DNA of 58,258 nucleotides from Methanobacterium sp. (GCA_039666455.1 JAVSLW010000028.1:1-58258), one strand, 5' to 3'; counted from the stretch's first letter, positions 23,225 through 32,531 are shown. Notes: a model not told the origin generated them from the sequence alone. Translations and numbers: made by a program.

Positions 23225-23659
23225 ATGATGGATTTTAAAACCCATAAAATAGATGAATATAAACGGAAAAAAATTAAAGAGAATATTGCCTCTGCTTTAG
23301 AATTAAAAGAAGAAATAATCTTTGCTTATATTCATGGATCATTTCTAGAAGACTATTTTAGAGATGTTGACGTGGCAATCTACCTTAAGAAAGTGGGAAG
23401 TAAAAAAGAGATTCTTCAATATGAATTAGCTCTTGAAAGAGAACTTGAAGAGATCGTTGGCTTTCCAGTTGATATCAGAATTATTAATTATGCACCTTTA
23501 TCCTTTAGATTTAAAGTAATAAGAGATGGAGTTCTTCTTTTCAGCAAAGATGAAGGAATTAGAAGTGATTTTGAATCATTAAGCATAGTAAAATATCACG
23601 ATTTTAATTTCATAAGAAAAATGTATGGGAGAGAGGCTCTTGGCATCCGAATTCGATGA
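23225..23659 (+). CDS. mntA: MntA antitoxin (nucleotidyltransferase)
   Basis: 144 residues. Signature YIHGSFLEDYFRDVDVAIYL gives the GSx10DxD motif; VDIRIINYAP contains the third acidic residue. MntA-type enzymes AMPylate or block the HEPN toxin HepT. AAGGTG precedes the ATG at 23225 (a second ATG is adjacent). The 3' end overlaps hepT by 35 bp. A standard type VII TA operon. Confidence 0.87.
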   Translation: MMDFKTHKIDEYKRKKIKENIASALELKEEIIFAYIHGSFLEDYFRDVDVAIYLKKVGSKKEILQYELALERELEEIVGFPVDIRIINYAPLSFRFKVIRDGVLLFSKDEGIRSDFESLSIVKYHDFNFIRKMYGREALGIRIR

Positions 23660-24071
23660 AGATAAGATATTTAAATTATCTTCAGAAGTCTTTAACTCAT
23701 TAGATATGTTAAAAGAACTTTCTAAACTACCAAAGGATGATTTTTTAGAAGATAAATTTAAAGTAGCCAGTGCCAAATACTTCCTGATAGTTTCAATTGA
23801 AGCAACAATCGATATGTGTAATCATCTCATCTCAAGAAATAGATTTCGAATACCAGAAAGTTATGCAGATACATTTAAGGTAATTGCAGAGTGTGGAGTT
23901 ATATCTAAAGATTTAATGGAAAAATTAATAGAAATGGCAAAATTCAGGAATAGATTGGTCCATATTTATTGGGAAGTAGATGAAGAAGTCATTTATGAAA
24001 TAATAAAAGAAGACATTAGAGATATTGAAGAATTCATGGATAAATTTATGGAATTTTTGAATAAAAACTGA
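23625..24071 (+). CDS. hepT: HepT toxin (HEPN RNase, DUF86)
   Basis: 148 residues, helical. The catalytic R-x4-H-x-Y motif is visible as RNRLVHIYWEV near residue 112, as in DUF86/HepT toxins. It cleaves RNA when not inhibited by MntA. It overlaps mntA by 35 bp, so translation is coupled. All visible key residues are present, so it should be active. Confidence 0.87.
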   Translation: MGERLLASEFDEDKIFKLSSEVFNSLDMLKELSKLPKDDFLEDKFKVASAKYFLIVSIEATIDMCNHLISRNRFRIPESYADTFKVIAECGVISKDLMEKLIEMAKFRNRLVHIYWEVDEEVIYEIIKEDIRDIEEFMDKFMEFLNKN

Positions 24072-24233
24072 TTAATTTAATTTTGACTCATAACTCAAAG
24101 AATATAATAAAATCACCTAAAACAATTAAATATACCTAAATAATCATTTAAAGGTCTTTTCTTTTGTAAATCTTATCATTGGGTCTAAACTTTATAGAAA
24201 AGTTATAAATTAAAACTTGAAAACTGATTAAGA

Positions 24234-24563
24234 TTATATTTCAAATATATTTCTTAATTTTCCATTAACTTCAGACCTTAAATCATCATCCAGTTCCCCT
24301 AATTCACCCATAATCAAATCTTTTAATACAGTGGCAATTTTATCCAGCTTTATAACTGAATCAAGTTTTAATCCTGATTTTTTAAAGCCAGTATGACTTT
24401 CTTTCAATACGATATCTACATTAGATGATTTATGTGGTATTTTTGAGGATATAAATGATAGAACTACATCTTTTTCCCCTTCATAAATAACCAGAGCAGG
24501 TCTAAGTTTGGCTGCAGTTAAATCTGTAAAAGGAAATGGTACAAGAACTATCTTTCCTTTCAT
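24234..24563 (-). CDS. MazF/PemK-type endoribonuclease toxin
   Basis: 109 residues. Start MKGKIVLVPFPFTDLTAAKLRPALVI is diagnostic of MazF/PemK toxins, with SFISSKIP and SGLKLDSVIKLDKI later in the fold. It cleaves mRNA. The ATG at 24563 overlaps the end of the antitoxin gene by four bases. Intact. Confidence 0.88.
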   Translation of the reverse strand: MKGKIVLVPFPFTDLTAAKLRPALVIYEGEKDVVLSFISSKIPHKSSNVDIVLKESHTGFKKSGLKLDSVIKLDKIATVLKDLIMGELGELDDDLRSEVNGKLRNIFEI

Positions 24564-24751
24564 TTATATCTTACCTTCAAATCCTTTAACCTGTAAATAT
24601 CTGGTTCATTTTCAAAAAATTCAGATAAAGACTTGTCTGATAGCTTCATCAATGATGAAATTTCCTTTTCATATAAAAGTTCATCCACCTTTTTTGAAAT
24701 TTCCATTACCTGTTGTTTTATATCCCTAATATCAGCTTCCATATCAGTCAT
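24560..24751 (-). CDS. Antitoxin of the MazF-like toxin
   Basis: About 63 residues from the ATG at 24751 (MTDMEADIRDIKQQVMEI), preceded by AAGGGG. A coiled-coil first half and an acidic tail (DKSLSEFFENEPDIYRL) that could wrap the toxin. It overlaps mazF by four bases. It is not a classic MazE; the antitoxin role is taken from gene order. Confidence 0.7.
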   Translation of the reverse strand: MTDMEADIRDIKQQVMEISKKVDELLYEKEISSLMKLSDKSLSEFFENEPDIYRLKDLKVRYK

Positions 24752-24881
24752 GAACTTACGCCCCTTGATAATTAATTTATTATTAAGCATGTAGTAGCTT
24801 GATTTATACTTACATTAAAGCAAGGAAAATCTAATTGTTTTATATTTCTAATTTTAGATTATTTAATTATATCTAATTCTG

Positions 24882-25018
24882 GGCTCTGTAAAGCTATTGG
24901 GGTTGAGCAGATTTACTGAAATATTTTTGACTTAATAATGTCTTTGTTTACTGAAAACAATAATTAACGAATATGAAATATTGATGAACATTCCAACACC
25001 CGTTAACTTTACAGTCCC
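24882..25018 (-). mobile_element. MITE, copy 2
   Basis: A 137-bp non-coding element with terminal repeats: left GGCTCTGTAAAGCTATTGGG, right CCCGTTAACTTTACAGTCCC. It is about 85% similar to the reverse complement of the MITE at 56346-56483 and uses the same ends as the ISM1-like IS. The flanks show no 8-bp target duplication (TAATTCTG versus CTTAAATC), suggesting the right flank came with a later recombination. Confidence 0.8.
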
Positions 25019-25104
25019 CTTAAATCTAAAAATTTTAATAGAATTAAATCAATAGGATATGTATAAAAGTTTTTCTATGAAGTCGTATGAAAGGAGAGAA
25101 AAAA

Positions 25105-25260
25105 ATGGATGTGATTGCTGAAGTAAGTAAAATTATAAACATCCCCAAAAATGAGATTATAACCAAGGGAATGCTTGCTTTCATAGAAAAAGAAATTAGA
25201 CTGGCAGAGTTAGACCTTGCAGATATCAGGGAGAGATATGATGAACTCAGAGATAATTAA
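25105..25260 (+). pseudogene. Duplicated antitoxin N-terminus acting as leader ORF
   Basis: The first 46 codons of the 19073 antitoxin with its promoter and ribosome-binding site, then DELRDN and stop. The switch to new sequence happens at the start codon of the RelB-like gene, which it overlaps out of frame. It probably gives that gene its promoter and a coupled leader. Confidence 0.75.
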
Positions 25261-25426
25261 GGAATTAAAAGCCATAAGGAAGGATTTAGAATATATAAAA
25301 GAACATATGGTTGATATAGATGCGATACTTACATCAGACGAAGAAAAGATATTAAAGGAAGGTATAGAAGAATTTAAAAGTGGGAAGACAGTAAGGTTAG
25401 AAGATTTGAAGAGGGACAATGAGTGA
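25238..25426 (+). CDS. RelB-like antitoxin
   Basis: 62 residues from ATGATG at 25238/25241, with GGGAGAG from the duplicated leader as the ribosome-binding site. MMNSEIIKELKAIRKDLEYI and a tail SGKTVRLEDLKRDNE that resembles the toxin-binding end of RelB antitoxins. It overlaps relE by four bases. Intact despite being fused to a foreign 5' region. Confidence 0.75.
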   Translation: MMNSEIIKELKAIRKDLEYIKEHMVDIDAILTSDEEKILKEGIEEFKSGKTVRLEDLKRDNE

Positions 25427-25686
25427 GTTTTATAGTTCATTTGAGTCGTAGAGCTAATAAATTTCTCAAAAGTACTGATAAGGAACTGTATAATCGTGTA
25501 ATAAACAAACTCAAGAAGTTGGTAGAAGATCCATTTCCACAAGATGCCAAAAGAATAACAGGTCAAAAAGAGAAGGTATTCAGGGTGAGAGTAGGGGATT
25601 ACAGAATACTCTATGTTGTTTTTCTGGATAAAAATGCAATATTGGTGGTAAACATTGGTAAAAGAGCAAATGTTTATAGTCGATAA
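25423..25686 (+). CDS. RelE-family toxin
   Basis: 87 residues from a GTG that overlaps the antitoxin stop. Features: RRANKFLKSTDKELYNRV, KRITGQKEKVFRVRVGDYRI and VVNIGKRANVYSR, the latter with the C-terminal basic/Tyr residues used by RelE for ribosome-dependent mRNA cleavage. The gene is full-length and should be active. Confidence 0.88.
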   Translation: MSFIVHLSRRANKFLKSTDKELYNRVINKLKKLVEDPFPQDAKRITGQKEKVFRVRVGDYRILYVVFLDKNAILVVNIGKRANVYSR

Positions 25687-25951
25687 AGAAATGGCTACAT
25701 CTCCATATTAAGACTGAGAGATCTAAAAACCCATGGATAAGAATCTATTAAGAGTAATTGTTGATCAAATTCTCCATCATGATGGACACTAATTAGTCCA
25801 AGGAATAAATGTTCTTATATCCTGGGAATATTTTTCCTGAAGCTTTCGAAACATTTATAACTGGAAACATAAAGCAGCTAATTCATGAAATAGGCAATGT
25901 CATTAAAAAAAACAGCAAGACCTATAAACCAGATAAACAAAAAAAATTCAC

Positions 25952-26401
25952 ATGAACCTTAGAATCATCACCGGATTCATACTCATCCTCATTTTAACCA
26001 TTTTATGCATCAATTACAATGCCAATTATGAATCCCACCTTGAATATCCTTCAACAGGCGCTATTTTAGCTGAATATCCTGAAAGTTCTACAGTATACGT
26101 TTCTGGAGAAGTAGTTAGCTTGAATAAGGACGGGTTTGAGCTTCAGGATAATTATAACAGCAAAAAAGTAAGATACAGGATTGAAACATCTAAAAAAGCT
26201 GAAATCGGGGATAATGTACAGGTGGTTGGAATACTCGGTCCTTCTTTTACAGTTAAAAGTACTGAAATTATTGTAATGAAGAAATGGAGCTATGAATTTG
26301 TGCTAATTCGGTCAGCTCTGGCCCTGGTTTTCCTGATTTTTATCTTCTTCAGCTACTGGAAATTTAACTTTAAAATATTTGAATTTACGGGGCGAAAATA
26401 A
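25952..26401 (+). CDS. Membrane protein with external OB-fold-like domain, copy 4
   Basis: 149 residues, same layout as copy 1: TM, beta-rich external domain (GEVVSLNKDGFELQDNYNS), C-terminal TM. About 90% identical to copy 1 over most of the length. Its stop overlaps the ATG of the downstream hydrolase by one base, the only complete example of the two-gene unit here. The region 25687-25951 upstream contains no gene. Confidence 0.8.
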   Translation: MNLRIITGFILILILTILCINYNANYESHLEYPSTGAILAEYPESSTVYVSGEVVSLNKDGFELQDNYNSKKVRYRIETSKKAEIGDNVQVVGILGPSFTVKSTEIIVMKKWSYEFVLIRSALALVFLIFIFFSYWKFNFKIFEFTGRK

Positions 26402-26892
26402 TGCCTGATTGGATAACACACATCTTGGTTGCATGGACAATTTGCACAGTTTTAAGCTTTAAATTTAAACAGTTTAACCCTGCAAATACAGTTATCTGCA
26501 TGGTGGGAGCGTTAATTCCAGATGTCTGTAAAATAGTGATACCACTTGAATATTTGGGTGTATATGCCGGGAACTTTATTCTGCCGTTTCATATGCCTGT
26601 AGGGTCTTTTATAATTGCTACAATATTTTCATTGTTCTTTAAGGAACAGAAAACAGTGTTATTGTTTCTTTTATTAGGAGTTTTAACTCATTACATGCTG
26701 GATTTGCTTCTTACGAATTTAAGTGGAAGAATTTATTTGTTGTATCCGTTTTCGTGGGGTAGCTGGCAGCTGGATCTTATACCTGACGATGATTTTAATA
26801 TTACAGTTTTAGCTGTTTTACTGGCTGTTTTTGTTTATTTATTTCTAAATATTTTGATTTCTCGAAAGATGGATAAATATAAAACATTTTAA
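26401..26892 (+). CDS. YdjM-like membrane-bound metal-dependent hydrolase, copy 2
   Basis: 163 residues and four or so membrane segments, close paralogue of 21087-21572 (MPDWITHILVAWT, IPDVCKI, FHMPVGS, LTHYMLDLLL). It starts on the stop of the OB-fold membrane gene. The pair may act together in the membrane. Substrate unknown. It marks the end of the first accessory island; the sugar pathway begins 25 bp later on the other strand. Confidence 0.82.
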   Translation: MPDWITHILVAWTICTVLSFKFKQFNPANTVICMVGALIPDVCKIVIPLEYLGVYAGNFILPFHMPVGSFIIATIFSLFFKEQKTVLLFLLLGVLTHYMLDLLLTNLSGRIYLLYPFSWGSWQLDLIPDDDFNITVLAVLLAVFVYLFLNILISRKMDKYKTF

Positions 26893-26917
26893 CGATAATA
26901 CATCCCCCCAATGTATC

Positions 26918-27967
26918 TTAGTAATATATTAAATCCCAGTTTAAAGGGGTTCCCCTAATAATATCTTTACCTGCTGTTTTACCAATAATATCTTTTAGAT
27001 ATTTAGGATGAAGTCCAAAACCAGGCCTAATAGATTTAACATTGTTTTCTGTAAATTTATCCCCTTTTTCAACATCTTCAACTACAAATAATGAACGTGA
27101 AAACTCCCGGCTACTTTTTGTTTTTTCTGTAAGCTCATAACTTACCTTACCAAGTGCTTTTTCTACTTCCCTAACAGATTTTACCATAACTTTAAATTCT
27201 TCAGGCTCTAAGGAAAATTCAGCGTCAGGCCCTCCAAGATTCCGGTCTAAAATAAAATGTTTTTCTATTATTTTAGCCCCAAGCGCAACAGATGCAATAG
27301 GCACAGAATTTCCCCGAGTATGATCAGACAAACCAACGACTGTATTGAATGTTTCTTTTAAATTAGGAATAGTATTGAGGTTTATTTCTTCCAATGGAGC
27401 AGGATATGATGATGTACACTTTAAAAGAGCAATCTGGTCATTTCCTTCTTTTTTACATGTGTTTACAGCTAATTCAATATCACAAAGCTCTGCTATTCCC
27501 GTGGAAATAATAACTGGTTTACCTGTAGAAGCTACATATTCTATTAAGGGTATGTCTGTTATTTCAAAAGATGCGATCTTATATGAGGGCATATCCATAT
27601 TTTCAAGAAAATCAACTGAAGTTTTATCAAAAGGTGATGAAAATACAATAAGGCCTAATTTTTCCGCTATCTTTTTAAGTTTGGGTTGCCATTCCCAAGG
27701 CATGTATGCATCTTTATAGAGGTCATAAAAAGTAGAGCCATCCCATAAAGTATCCTGTTTTATTTTAAAATACTTATCATTACAGTCTATTGTTAACGTG
27801 TCTGGAGAATAAGTTTGCATTTTAATAGCATCTGCTCCAGATTCTTTAATAGCCTTAATAGTATCTACAGCTAAATCAAAATTCCCTAAATGATTTGCAG
27901 ATAGTTCTGCAATTATAAAAACAGGATTATTTTCCCCAATCTTTCTTTTATCTATTTTGAAATCCAT
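26918..27967 (-). CDS. pseI: Pseudaminic acid synthase
   Basis: 349 residues, NeuB/PseI type: TIM barrel (IIAELSANHLGNFDLAV ... EKHFILDRN) and a C-terminal antifreeze-like SAF domain (SREFSRSLFVVEDVEKGD ... RPGFGLHPKYL). It condenses the 6-deoxy-diacetamido hexose with phosphoenolpyruvate to make pseudaminic acid. The neighbours (PseB, C, F, G/H) support pseudaminic rather than neuraminic acid. Last gene of the pse operon, one base after pseGH. Confidence 0.9.
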   Translation of the reverse strand: MDFKIDKRKIGENNPVFIIAELSANHLGNFDLAVDTIKAIKESGADAIKMQTYSPDTLTIDCNDKYFKIKQDTLWDGSTFYDLYKDAYMPWEWQPKLKKIAEKLGLIVFSSPFDKTSVDFLENMDMPSYKIASFEITDIPLIEYVASTGKPVIISTGIAELCDIELAVNTCKKEGNDQIALLKCTSSYPAPLEEINLNTIPNLKETFNTVVGLSDHTRGNSVPIASVALGAKIIEKHFILDRNLGGPDAEFSLEPEEFKVMVKSVREVEKALGKVSYELTEKTKSSREFSRSLFVVEDVEKGDKFTENNVKSIRPGFGLHPKYLKDIIGKTAGKDIIRGTPLNWDLIYY

Positions 27968-27968
27968 A

Positions 27969-29429
27969 TTAATCCCTTATTTTATAGATATATTCCAAAC
28001 CCTGCTTTTTAATGAAAATGTTTTCTTTATATTTGAAATCCACACTCTCAAATAATCGTATTGATTTTTCATTATTTTTCTTTATATAAGCTTTAATTAT
28101 TTTAATGAATGGCACGCCCAGTTTTAAATATTCTATTGATTTTTCAAGTATATTCTTTCCCAAACCTAATTCTCTATATTTTTTATTTATACTTACACTG
28201 ATAGTGGCCTCATTATCCTCAAAATCAAATCTTACCTGCCCTACAAAATCATTTTCAATCTCTACAACTAAAAATAGGTTATTATTATCTTCAATTTTGT
28301 TTTTAAACCATTTTTCATGATCTTCAAACTTAATTTTATTGCTGTTAAAAGAATTTTGTCTTACTTCATCCTCATTGGATAATTCATAAACGTTATAGAT
28401 ATCTCGAGGCTCTAAAGTCCTTAAACTTAACTTATCTGCATAATATTTATTTAAACAATATTTAACAATTTTAATAGCTCCTTTACCATCTACAGCCTTT
28501 CTGCCTTTTATGGATTTTTTAAGCCTCACGTTTTTATCTTTAAGTAGCTCTATTTTCTCCAAAACATTATTATACAAATTTTTATCATCCCAAAAACCTG
28601 CAAATTCAATAAAACCAACTTTTTGCCAATTTTCAACGTTATGAGTTTGATTATAAGCTACTCCTATTGCTATAGTTGGTAAACCAACTCTTGCAAGTTC
28701 ATAGAGCGTTTGACCACCTGCAGATATAGCTATATCTGATTCAAGCATTACATTTAACATGCCTTTTGCATCAGGATAATATATGAGTTCTGTCTTATCA
28801 TCCTTCAAATTTTCAATTGATTTTATTCTTTTAAATCCTCTACCTATCACCACTTTTTTTTTAAGGTATGGATATTCATTAATTAATATTTTTAAGATGT
28901 CTGAAGTTAAATTTCTTAAATCATCCCCACCAAAAGTTATCATAATACTTTCAAGATTCTTTTTTATTTCTTTTTCTGGAACATTCCAAAATTCACGCCT
29001 TAAAGGTATATACTGACTCCCAAGTAAATATTCTACTTCTTCTGCAAAAGGATAATTTAGTTTTCCTGCAAGTATCGAACCATTGATTACAACTCCCTTT
29101 GGATAATTAATTCGTTTATTATCATCAATATAAACAGCAAATGCTACTGATTTAGATATTTTTTTATAAAATTCTTCATCAGCCAAATAAGAATCTATAA
29201 TAACTATATCTGAATTATTTAAGGATTTAAAAAGCTTGAAAGAATCTTCTAACCAGTTGAAAATTTTATGTTCTGTATTTTTAAGAAGAGATTCAATTGT
29301 AGAATCTCCGTTTACTATAAACTGTACAGGCAATTTTTTTTCTTTAAAAGCCTGATATAAAGACGTGCATCGAGTTATATGTCCAAAACCAATTTTACTA
29401 CTACCTTCAGTTATTATTACAATTTCCAT
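27969..29429 (-). CDS. PseG-PseH fusion: nucleotide-sugar hydrolase plus N-acetyltransferase
   Basis: About 486 residues. The N-terminal domain (1-335) is PseG, UDP-diacetamido-trideoxy-altropyranose hydrolase of the MurG-like GT-B fold: ITEGSSKIGFGHITRC, MITFGGDDLRN and ISAGGQTLYELARVGLPT. The C-terminal domain (about 340-486) is a GNAT acetyltransferase (LRTLEPRDIYNVYELSNEDE ... VSINKKYRELGLGKNILEKS), matching PseH. The acetyl step precedes the hydrolysis step, so one protein covers two consecutive reactions. The ATG at 29429 is preferred to a TTG at 29465. Confidence 0.88.
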   Translation of the reverse strand: MEIVIITEGSSKIGFGHITRCTSLYQAFKEKKLPVQFIVNGDSTIESLLKNTEHKIFNWLEDSFKLFKSLNNSDIVIIDSYLADEEFYKKISKSVAFAVYIDDNKRINYPKGVVINGSILAGKLNYPFAEEVEYLLGSQYIPLRREFWNVPEKEIKKNLESIMITFGGDDLRNLTSDILKILINEYPYLKKKVVIGRGFKRIKSIENLKDDKTELIYYPDAKGMLNVMLESDIAISAGGQTLYELARVGLPTIAIGVAYNQTHNVENWQKVGFIEFAGFWDDKNLYNNVLEKIELLKDKNVRLKKSIKGRKAVDGKGAIKIVKYCLNKYYADKLSLRTLEPRDIYNVYELSNEDEVRQNSFNSNKIKFEDHEKWFKNKIEDNNNLFLVVEIENDFVGQVRFDFEDNEATISVSINKKYRELGLGKNILEKSIEYLKLGVPFIKIIKAYIKKNNEKSIRLFESVDFKYKENIFIKKQGLEYIYKIRD

Positions 29430-29504
29430 TTTATCTTTTTTTTTCTGATTTTTATAATTTATCAAATAATGTTTTAAATGATTAAATAAGTTAATATGAT
29501 ATTT

Positions 29505-30341
29505 TTAAGAATTACATTCTTCTAAAAACTTTTTTACTCTTTTTAATTCTTGCAACTCTAGAATCTTTATGGCCTCTTTAAACTCATCTTCAAATGTTTC
29601 AAAGGATTTCTTTGAAATTATTTTTTTATTTATAAGTTTAAGCCAGGGTTTGTCATTAAATAACTTTATAATATCATTTGATTTGAAAAAATTGTCATTT
29701 TTATATAAATAATCAAAAATAGAGCACAGTAATGCATAATCTTCTTCTGTATCCAAAGTTATTCTTATGTAGGGACCATATAAGTCATCTGAAGCCCTGA
29801 TATTTTCTGTCTTAAACAGATCTGGATTTTTATGGACATATGTTGTGACATGTTCTTTTTCTAAATCACTTTCTGCATTAGTATAACACTTTTTAAGAGC
29901 ATTAAAACTAATCACTTCAACATCTAAACCAACAGGAAAAGTTCTAATTAGAGTATTAAAAGTATAATCAGAATTTGATTTTAAATGATGTTCTACGAGC
30001 ATATCGACTATATCTGGATCAACACATGGACAATCACTGGTGATTCTTACCACAATGTCTAAATCATTCTTTTCAGATGCTAAATAATAGCGTTCTAACA
30101 CATTATCTTTACTACCTCTAAACCATGGCACTTTTTCCTTTTTTGCGATATTAACTATTTTTTCATCATCTTTATCGGTAGTTGTAGCAACTATAATTTC
30201 ATTAAGCACATTAGACTTTTTCAATCTTCGAATAACCTGTTCTAAGACAGTTATGTTACTGTCATAAGGTAAATTTTTTAAAACTTTTTCAGGAAGCCTT
30301 GTAGAAGATGTCCTTGCCTGAATTATTGCTCCAATTTTCAT
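29505..30341 (-). CDS. pseF: Pseudaminic acid cytidylyltransferase
   Basis: 278 residues, SpsF/NeuA-like cytidylyltransferase fold: IIQARTSSTRLPEKVLKNL, then ATTTDKDDEKI and RITSDCPCVDPDIVDML with acidic metal ligands. It activates the sugar as the CMP derivative for transfer. It lies between pseC and pseGH on the same strand, which supports PseF. The C-terminal helical tail (about 230-278) is additional to the catalytic domain. Confidence 0.83.
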   Translation of the reverse strand: MKIGAIIQARTSSTRLPEKVLKNLPYDSNITVLEQVIRRLKKSNVLNEIIVATTTDKDDEKIVNIAKKEKVPWFRGSKDNVLERYYLASEKNDLDIVVRITSDCPCVDPDIVDMLVEHHLKSNSDYTFNTLIRTFPVGLDVEVISFNALKKCYTNAESDLEKEHVTTYVHKNPDLFKTENIRASDDLYGPYIRITLDTEEDYALLCSIFDYLYKNDNFFKSNDIIKLFNDKPWLKLINKKIISKKSFETFEDEFKEAIKILELQELKRVKKFLEECNS

Positions 30342-30380
30342 TTATACACCATAACATCCCTAAAAATGATGATAAAGTAA

Positions 30381-31535
30381 TTATAAATCCTTAAAAACTT
30401 TAAAAATCTTTTTAATTACATAATCAACATCTTCGTTGCTCATAGTCATATACATGGAGATACTTATTTCTCTATGATAAAAATCCTCAGATACAGGACA
30501 TAAATCTTTTTTGTAACCTAATTTTTGATAATAAGGTTGTAAATAAACAGGTATATAATGAACCTGGACTCCCAATCCTTCTTCCCTTAATTTTAAAAAT
30601 ATTTCTTTCTTTTTGTCTTTATATTTATCTTCAAGTAAAATAGGATACAAATGATAAGAGGATTCACAACAATCTTTTTCAACAATAGTTTTAAAAAAGG
30701 GATTATCCTCAAAAGCTGTTTCATACAATTTTGCTATTTCTCTTCTTCTTCCTACAAATTCATCAAGCTTTTTAAGCTGTGATATCCCTAAAGATGCCTG
30801 AATATCAGTAATACGATAGTTAAATCCTAAATAATGCATCTCATAGTACCAATCACCATCTGGCTCATTAAAAAAATTATTTTTAGTTACACCATGGGAC
30901 CTGAACATTAATAGTTTTTCGTAATAATCTTCGTCATTAGTTAAAACTGCCCCACCTTCCCCAGTTGTTATATGTTTAACTGGATGAAAACTGAAAATAC
31001 TCATTTCAGAGTATTTTGAATTTCCTATTTTTTCTCCATCATATTTTGCACCTATAGAATGAGCTGCATCTTCTATAATTTTGACATTATTTTCTTCAGC
31101 GATTTCATAAAGTTCTTTAAGGTCTACTGGATTTCCACTGTAATGAACTGGAACTATAAGTTTGGTTTTGTCGGTTATTTTTTCTTCAACCTTGGAAACA
31201 TCCATATTACCTGTTTCTTTTTCTACATCTGTAAAAATTGGTTTTGCATTTAAATATAAAGCAGCATTAGATGTTGCAACAAATGTATTTGGAGATGTAA
31301 TAAGTTCATCACCATTTTCAAGACCGAATGCAAAATAAGCTCCATGAAGTGCAGAAGTACCTGAATTAAATGCTACAGCATATTTTGAACCACAATATTC
31401 TGCTAATTTTTCTTCAAATTCGCCTATTTTAGGCCCTTGAGTAATGAAATCTGATTTTAAAACATTTATAACTTCATTAATGTCATTTTCATCAATATAC
31501 TGTTTTCCATAGGGTAAAAATTTAATAAAAATCAC
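30381..31535 (-). CDS. pseC: UDP-4-amino-4,6-dideoxy-altrosamine transaminase
   Basis: 384 residues, a PLP-dependent aminotransferase of the DegT/DnrJ/EryC1 family. The Schiff-base lysine is in FHPVKHITTGEGG; EDAAHSIGAKYDG has the conserved Asp. It converts the 4-keto sugar made by PseB to the 4-amino sugar. It ends 39 bp before pseF and starts one base after the pseB stop, so the genes are tightly packed. Confidence 0.9.
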   Translation of the reverse strand: MIFIKFLPYGKQYIDENDINEVINVLKSDFITQGPKIGEFEEKLAEYCGSKYAVAFNSGTSALHGAYFAFGLENGDELITSPNTFVATSNAALYLNAKPIFTDVEKETGNMDVSKVEEKITDKTKLIVPVHYSGNPVDLKELYEIAEENNVKIIEDAAHSIGAKYDGEKIGNSKYSEMSIFSFHPVKHITTGEGGAVLTNDEDYYEKLLMFRSHGVTKNNFFNEPDGDWYYEMHYLGFNYRITDIQASLGISQLKKLDEFVGRRREIAKLYETAFEDNPFFKTIVEKDCCESSYHLYPILLEDKYKDKKKEIFLKLREEGLGVQVHYIPVYLQPYYQKLGYKKDLCPVSEDFYHREISISMYMTMSNEDVDYVIKKIFKVFKDL

Positions 31536-32531
31536 CTAATAGACTATATCTATTTTTCCGAGTAATTCTCTAATTTCATCAACGGAAAGCCATTCTTTAT
31601 TGTTATCTGAAGAATATCTGAATCTGTCTTCAACCTTTTTTCCGCCAGGTCTATTATTTGCCGTTTCCCACCAATCCAAATCAGGATAAATGATGTAATA
31701 ATCGTCATATTCGTAGGTTGTCCTGGAGTCTTCTTCTGTTACCATCACTTCATGAAGCTTTTCTCCCGGTCTGATTCCCACATCTTCAAATTCACAATCT
31801 TCTTTCATTGCTTTAGCTAAATCAGTAACTTTAAAAGAAGGGCACTTTTTGACGTATAATTCTCCTCCTTTAGCTTCTTCTATAGCTTTTATCACAAGAT
31901 CAACTGCATCATCAAGTGTAATCCAGAATCTAGTCATTCTAAAATCAGTGATTGGTATAACGTTTTGATTTTGATCTACTAACGATTTAAAGAATGGAAT
32001 TACAGAACCTCGGCTTCCAGATACATTACCATACCTTACAACGCTAAAAAGAGTATCTTTATCGCCCACATAGGCATTTCCTGAAATAAATAATTTATCA
32101 GAAACAAGTTTTGTTGCACCATACAAATTTACAGGATTTACAGCTTTATCTGTAGATAAAGCAATTACTTTTTTGACCCCTTTGTCAATAGCAGCATTAA
32201 TAATATTTTCAGCACCGTGTATATTAGTCTTAACAGCTTCAATTGGATTATATTCTGCTGCTGGAACCTGTTTTAAAGCAGCTGCATGTATAACAACATC
32301 TACCCCATCAAATGCCCGGTATAATCTTTTTTCGTCCCTCACATCTCCAATGAAGAATCTGAGTTTTTTTGCATACTCTTTAAACTGGCTTTGCATTAAA
32401 AACTGTTTATACTCATCTCTAGAATAAATAATTATTTTTTTGGGATTGTATTCATTTAAAACTCTTCGTGTAAATTTTTTACCAAAGGATCCTGTCCCTC
32501 CAGTAATTAGGATTGTTTTATCATTAAGCAT
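31536..32531 (-). CDS. pseB: UDP-GlcNAc 4,6-dehydratase (inverting)
   Basis: About 331 residues, extended SDR fold: ILITGGTGSFGKKFTRRVL (NADP-binding), YSRDEYKQ typical of FlaA1/PseB, and YGATK as the catalytic Tyr/Lys. First enzyme of pseudaminic acid biosynthesis. The ATG at 32531 follows GAGGT; a TTG at 32546 is a poorer start. It is the first gene of the pse operon, divergent to the flippase 75 bp away. Confidence 0.92.
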   Translation of the reverse strand: MLNDKTILITGGTGSFGKKFTRRVLNEYNPKKIIIYSRDEYKQFLMQSQFKEYAKKLRFFIGDVRDEKRLYRAFDGVDVVIHAAALKQVPAAEYNPIEAVKTNIHGAENIINAAIDKGVKKVIALSTDKAVNPVNLYGATKLVSDKLFISGNAYVGDKDTLFSVVRYGNVSGSRGSVIPFFKSLVDQNQNVIPITDFRMTRFWITLDDAVDLVIKAIEEAKGGELYVKKCPSFKVTDLAKAMKEDCEFEDVGIRPGEKLHEVMVTEEDSRTTYEYDDYYIIYPDLDWWETANNRPGGKKVEDRFRYSSDNNKEWLSVDEIRELLGKIDIVY

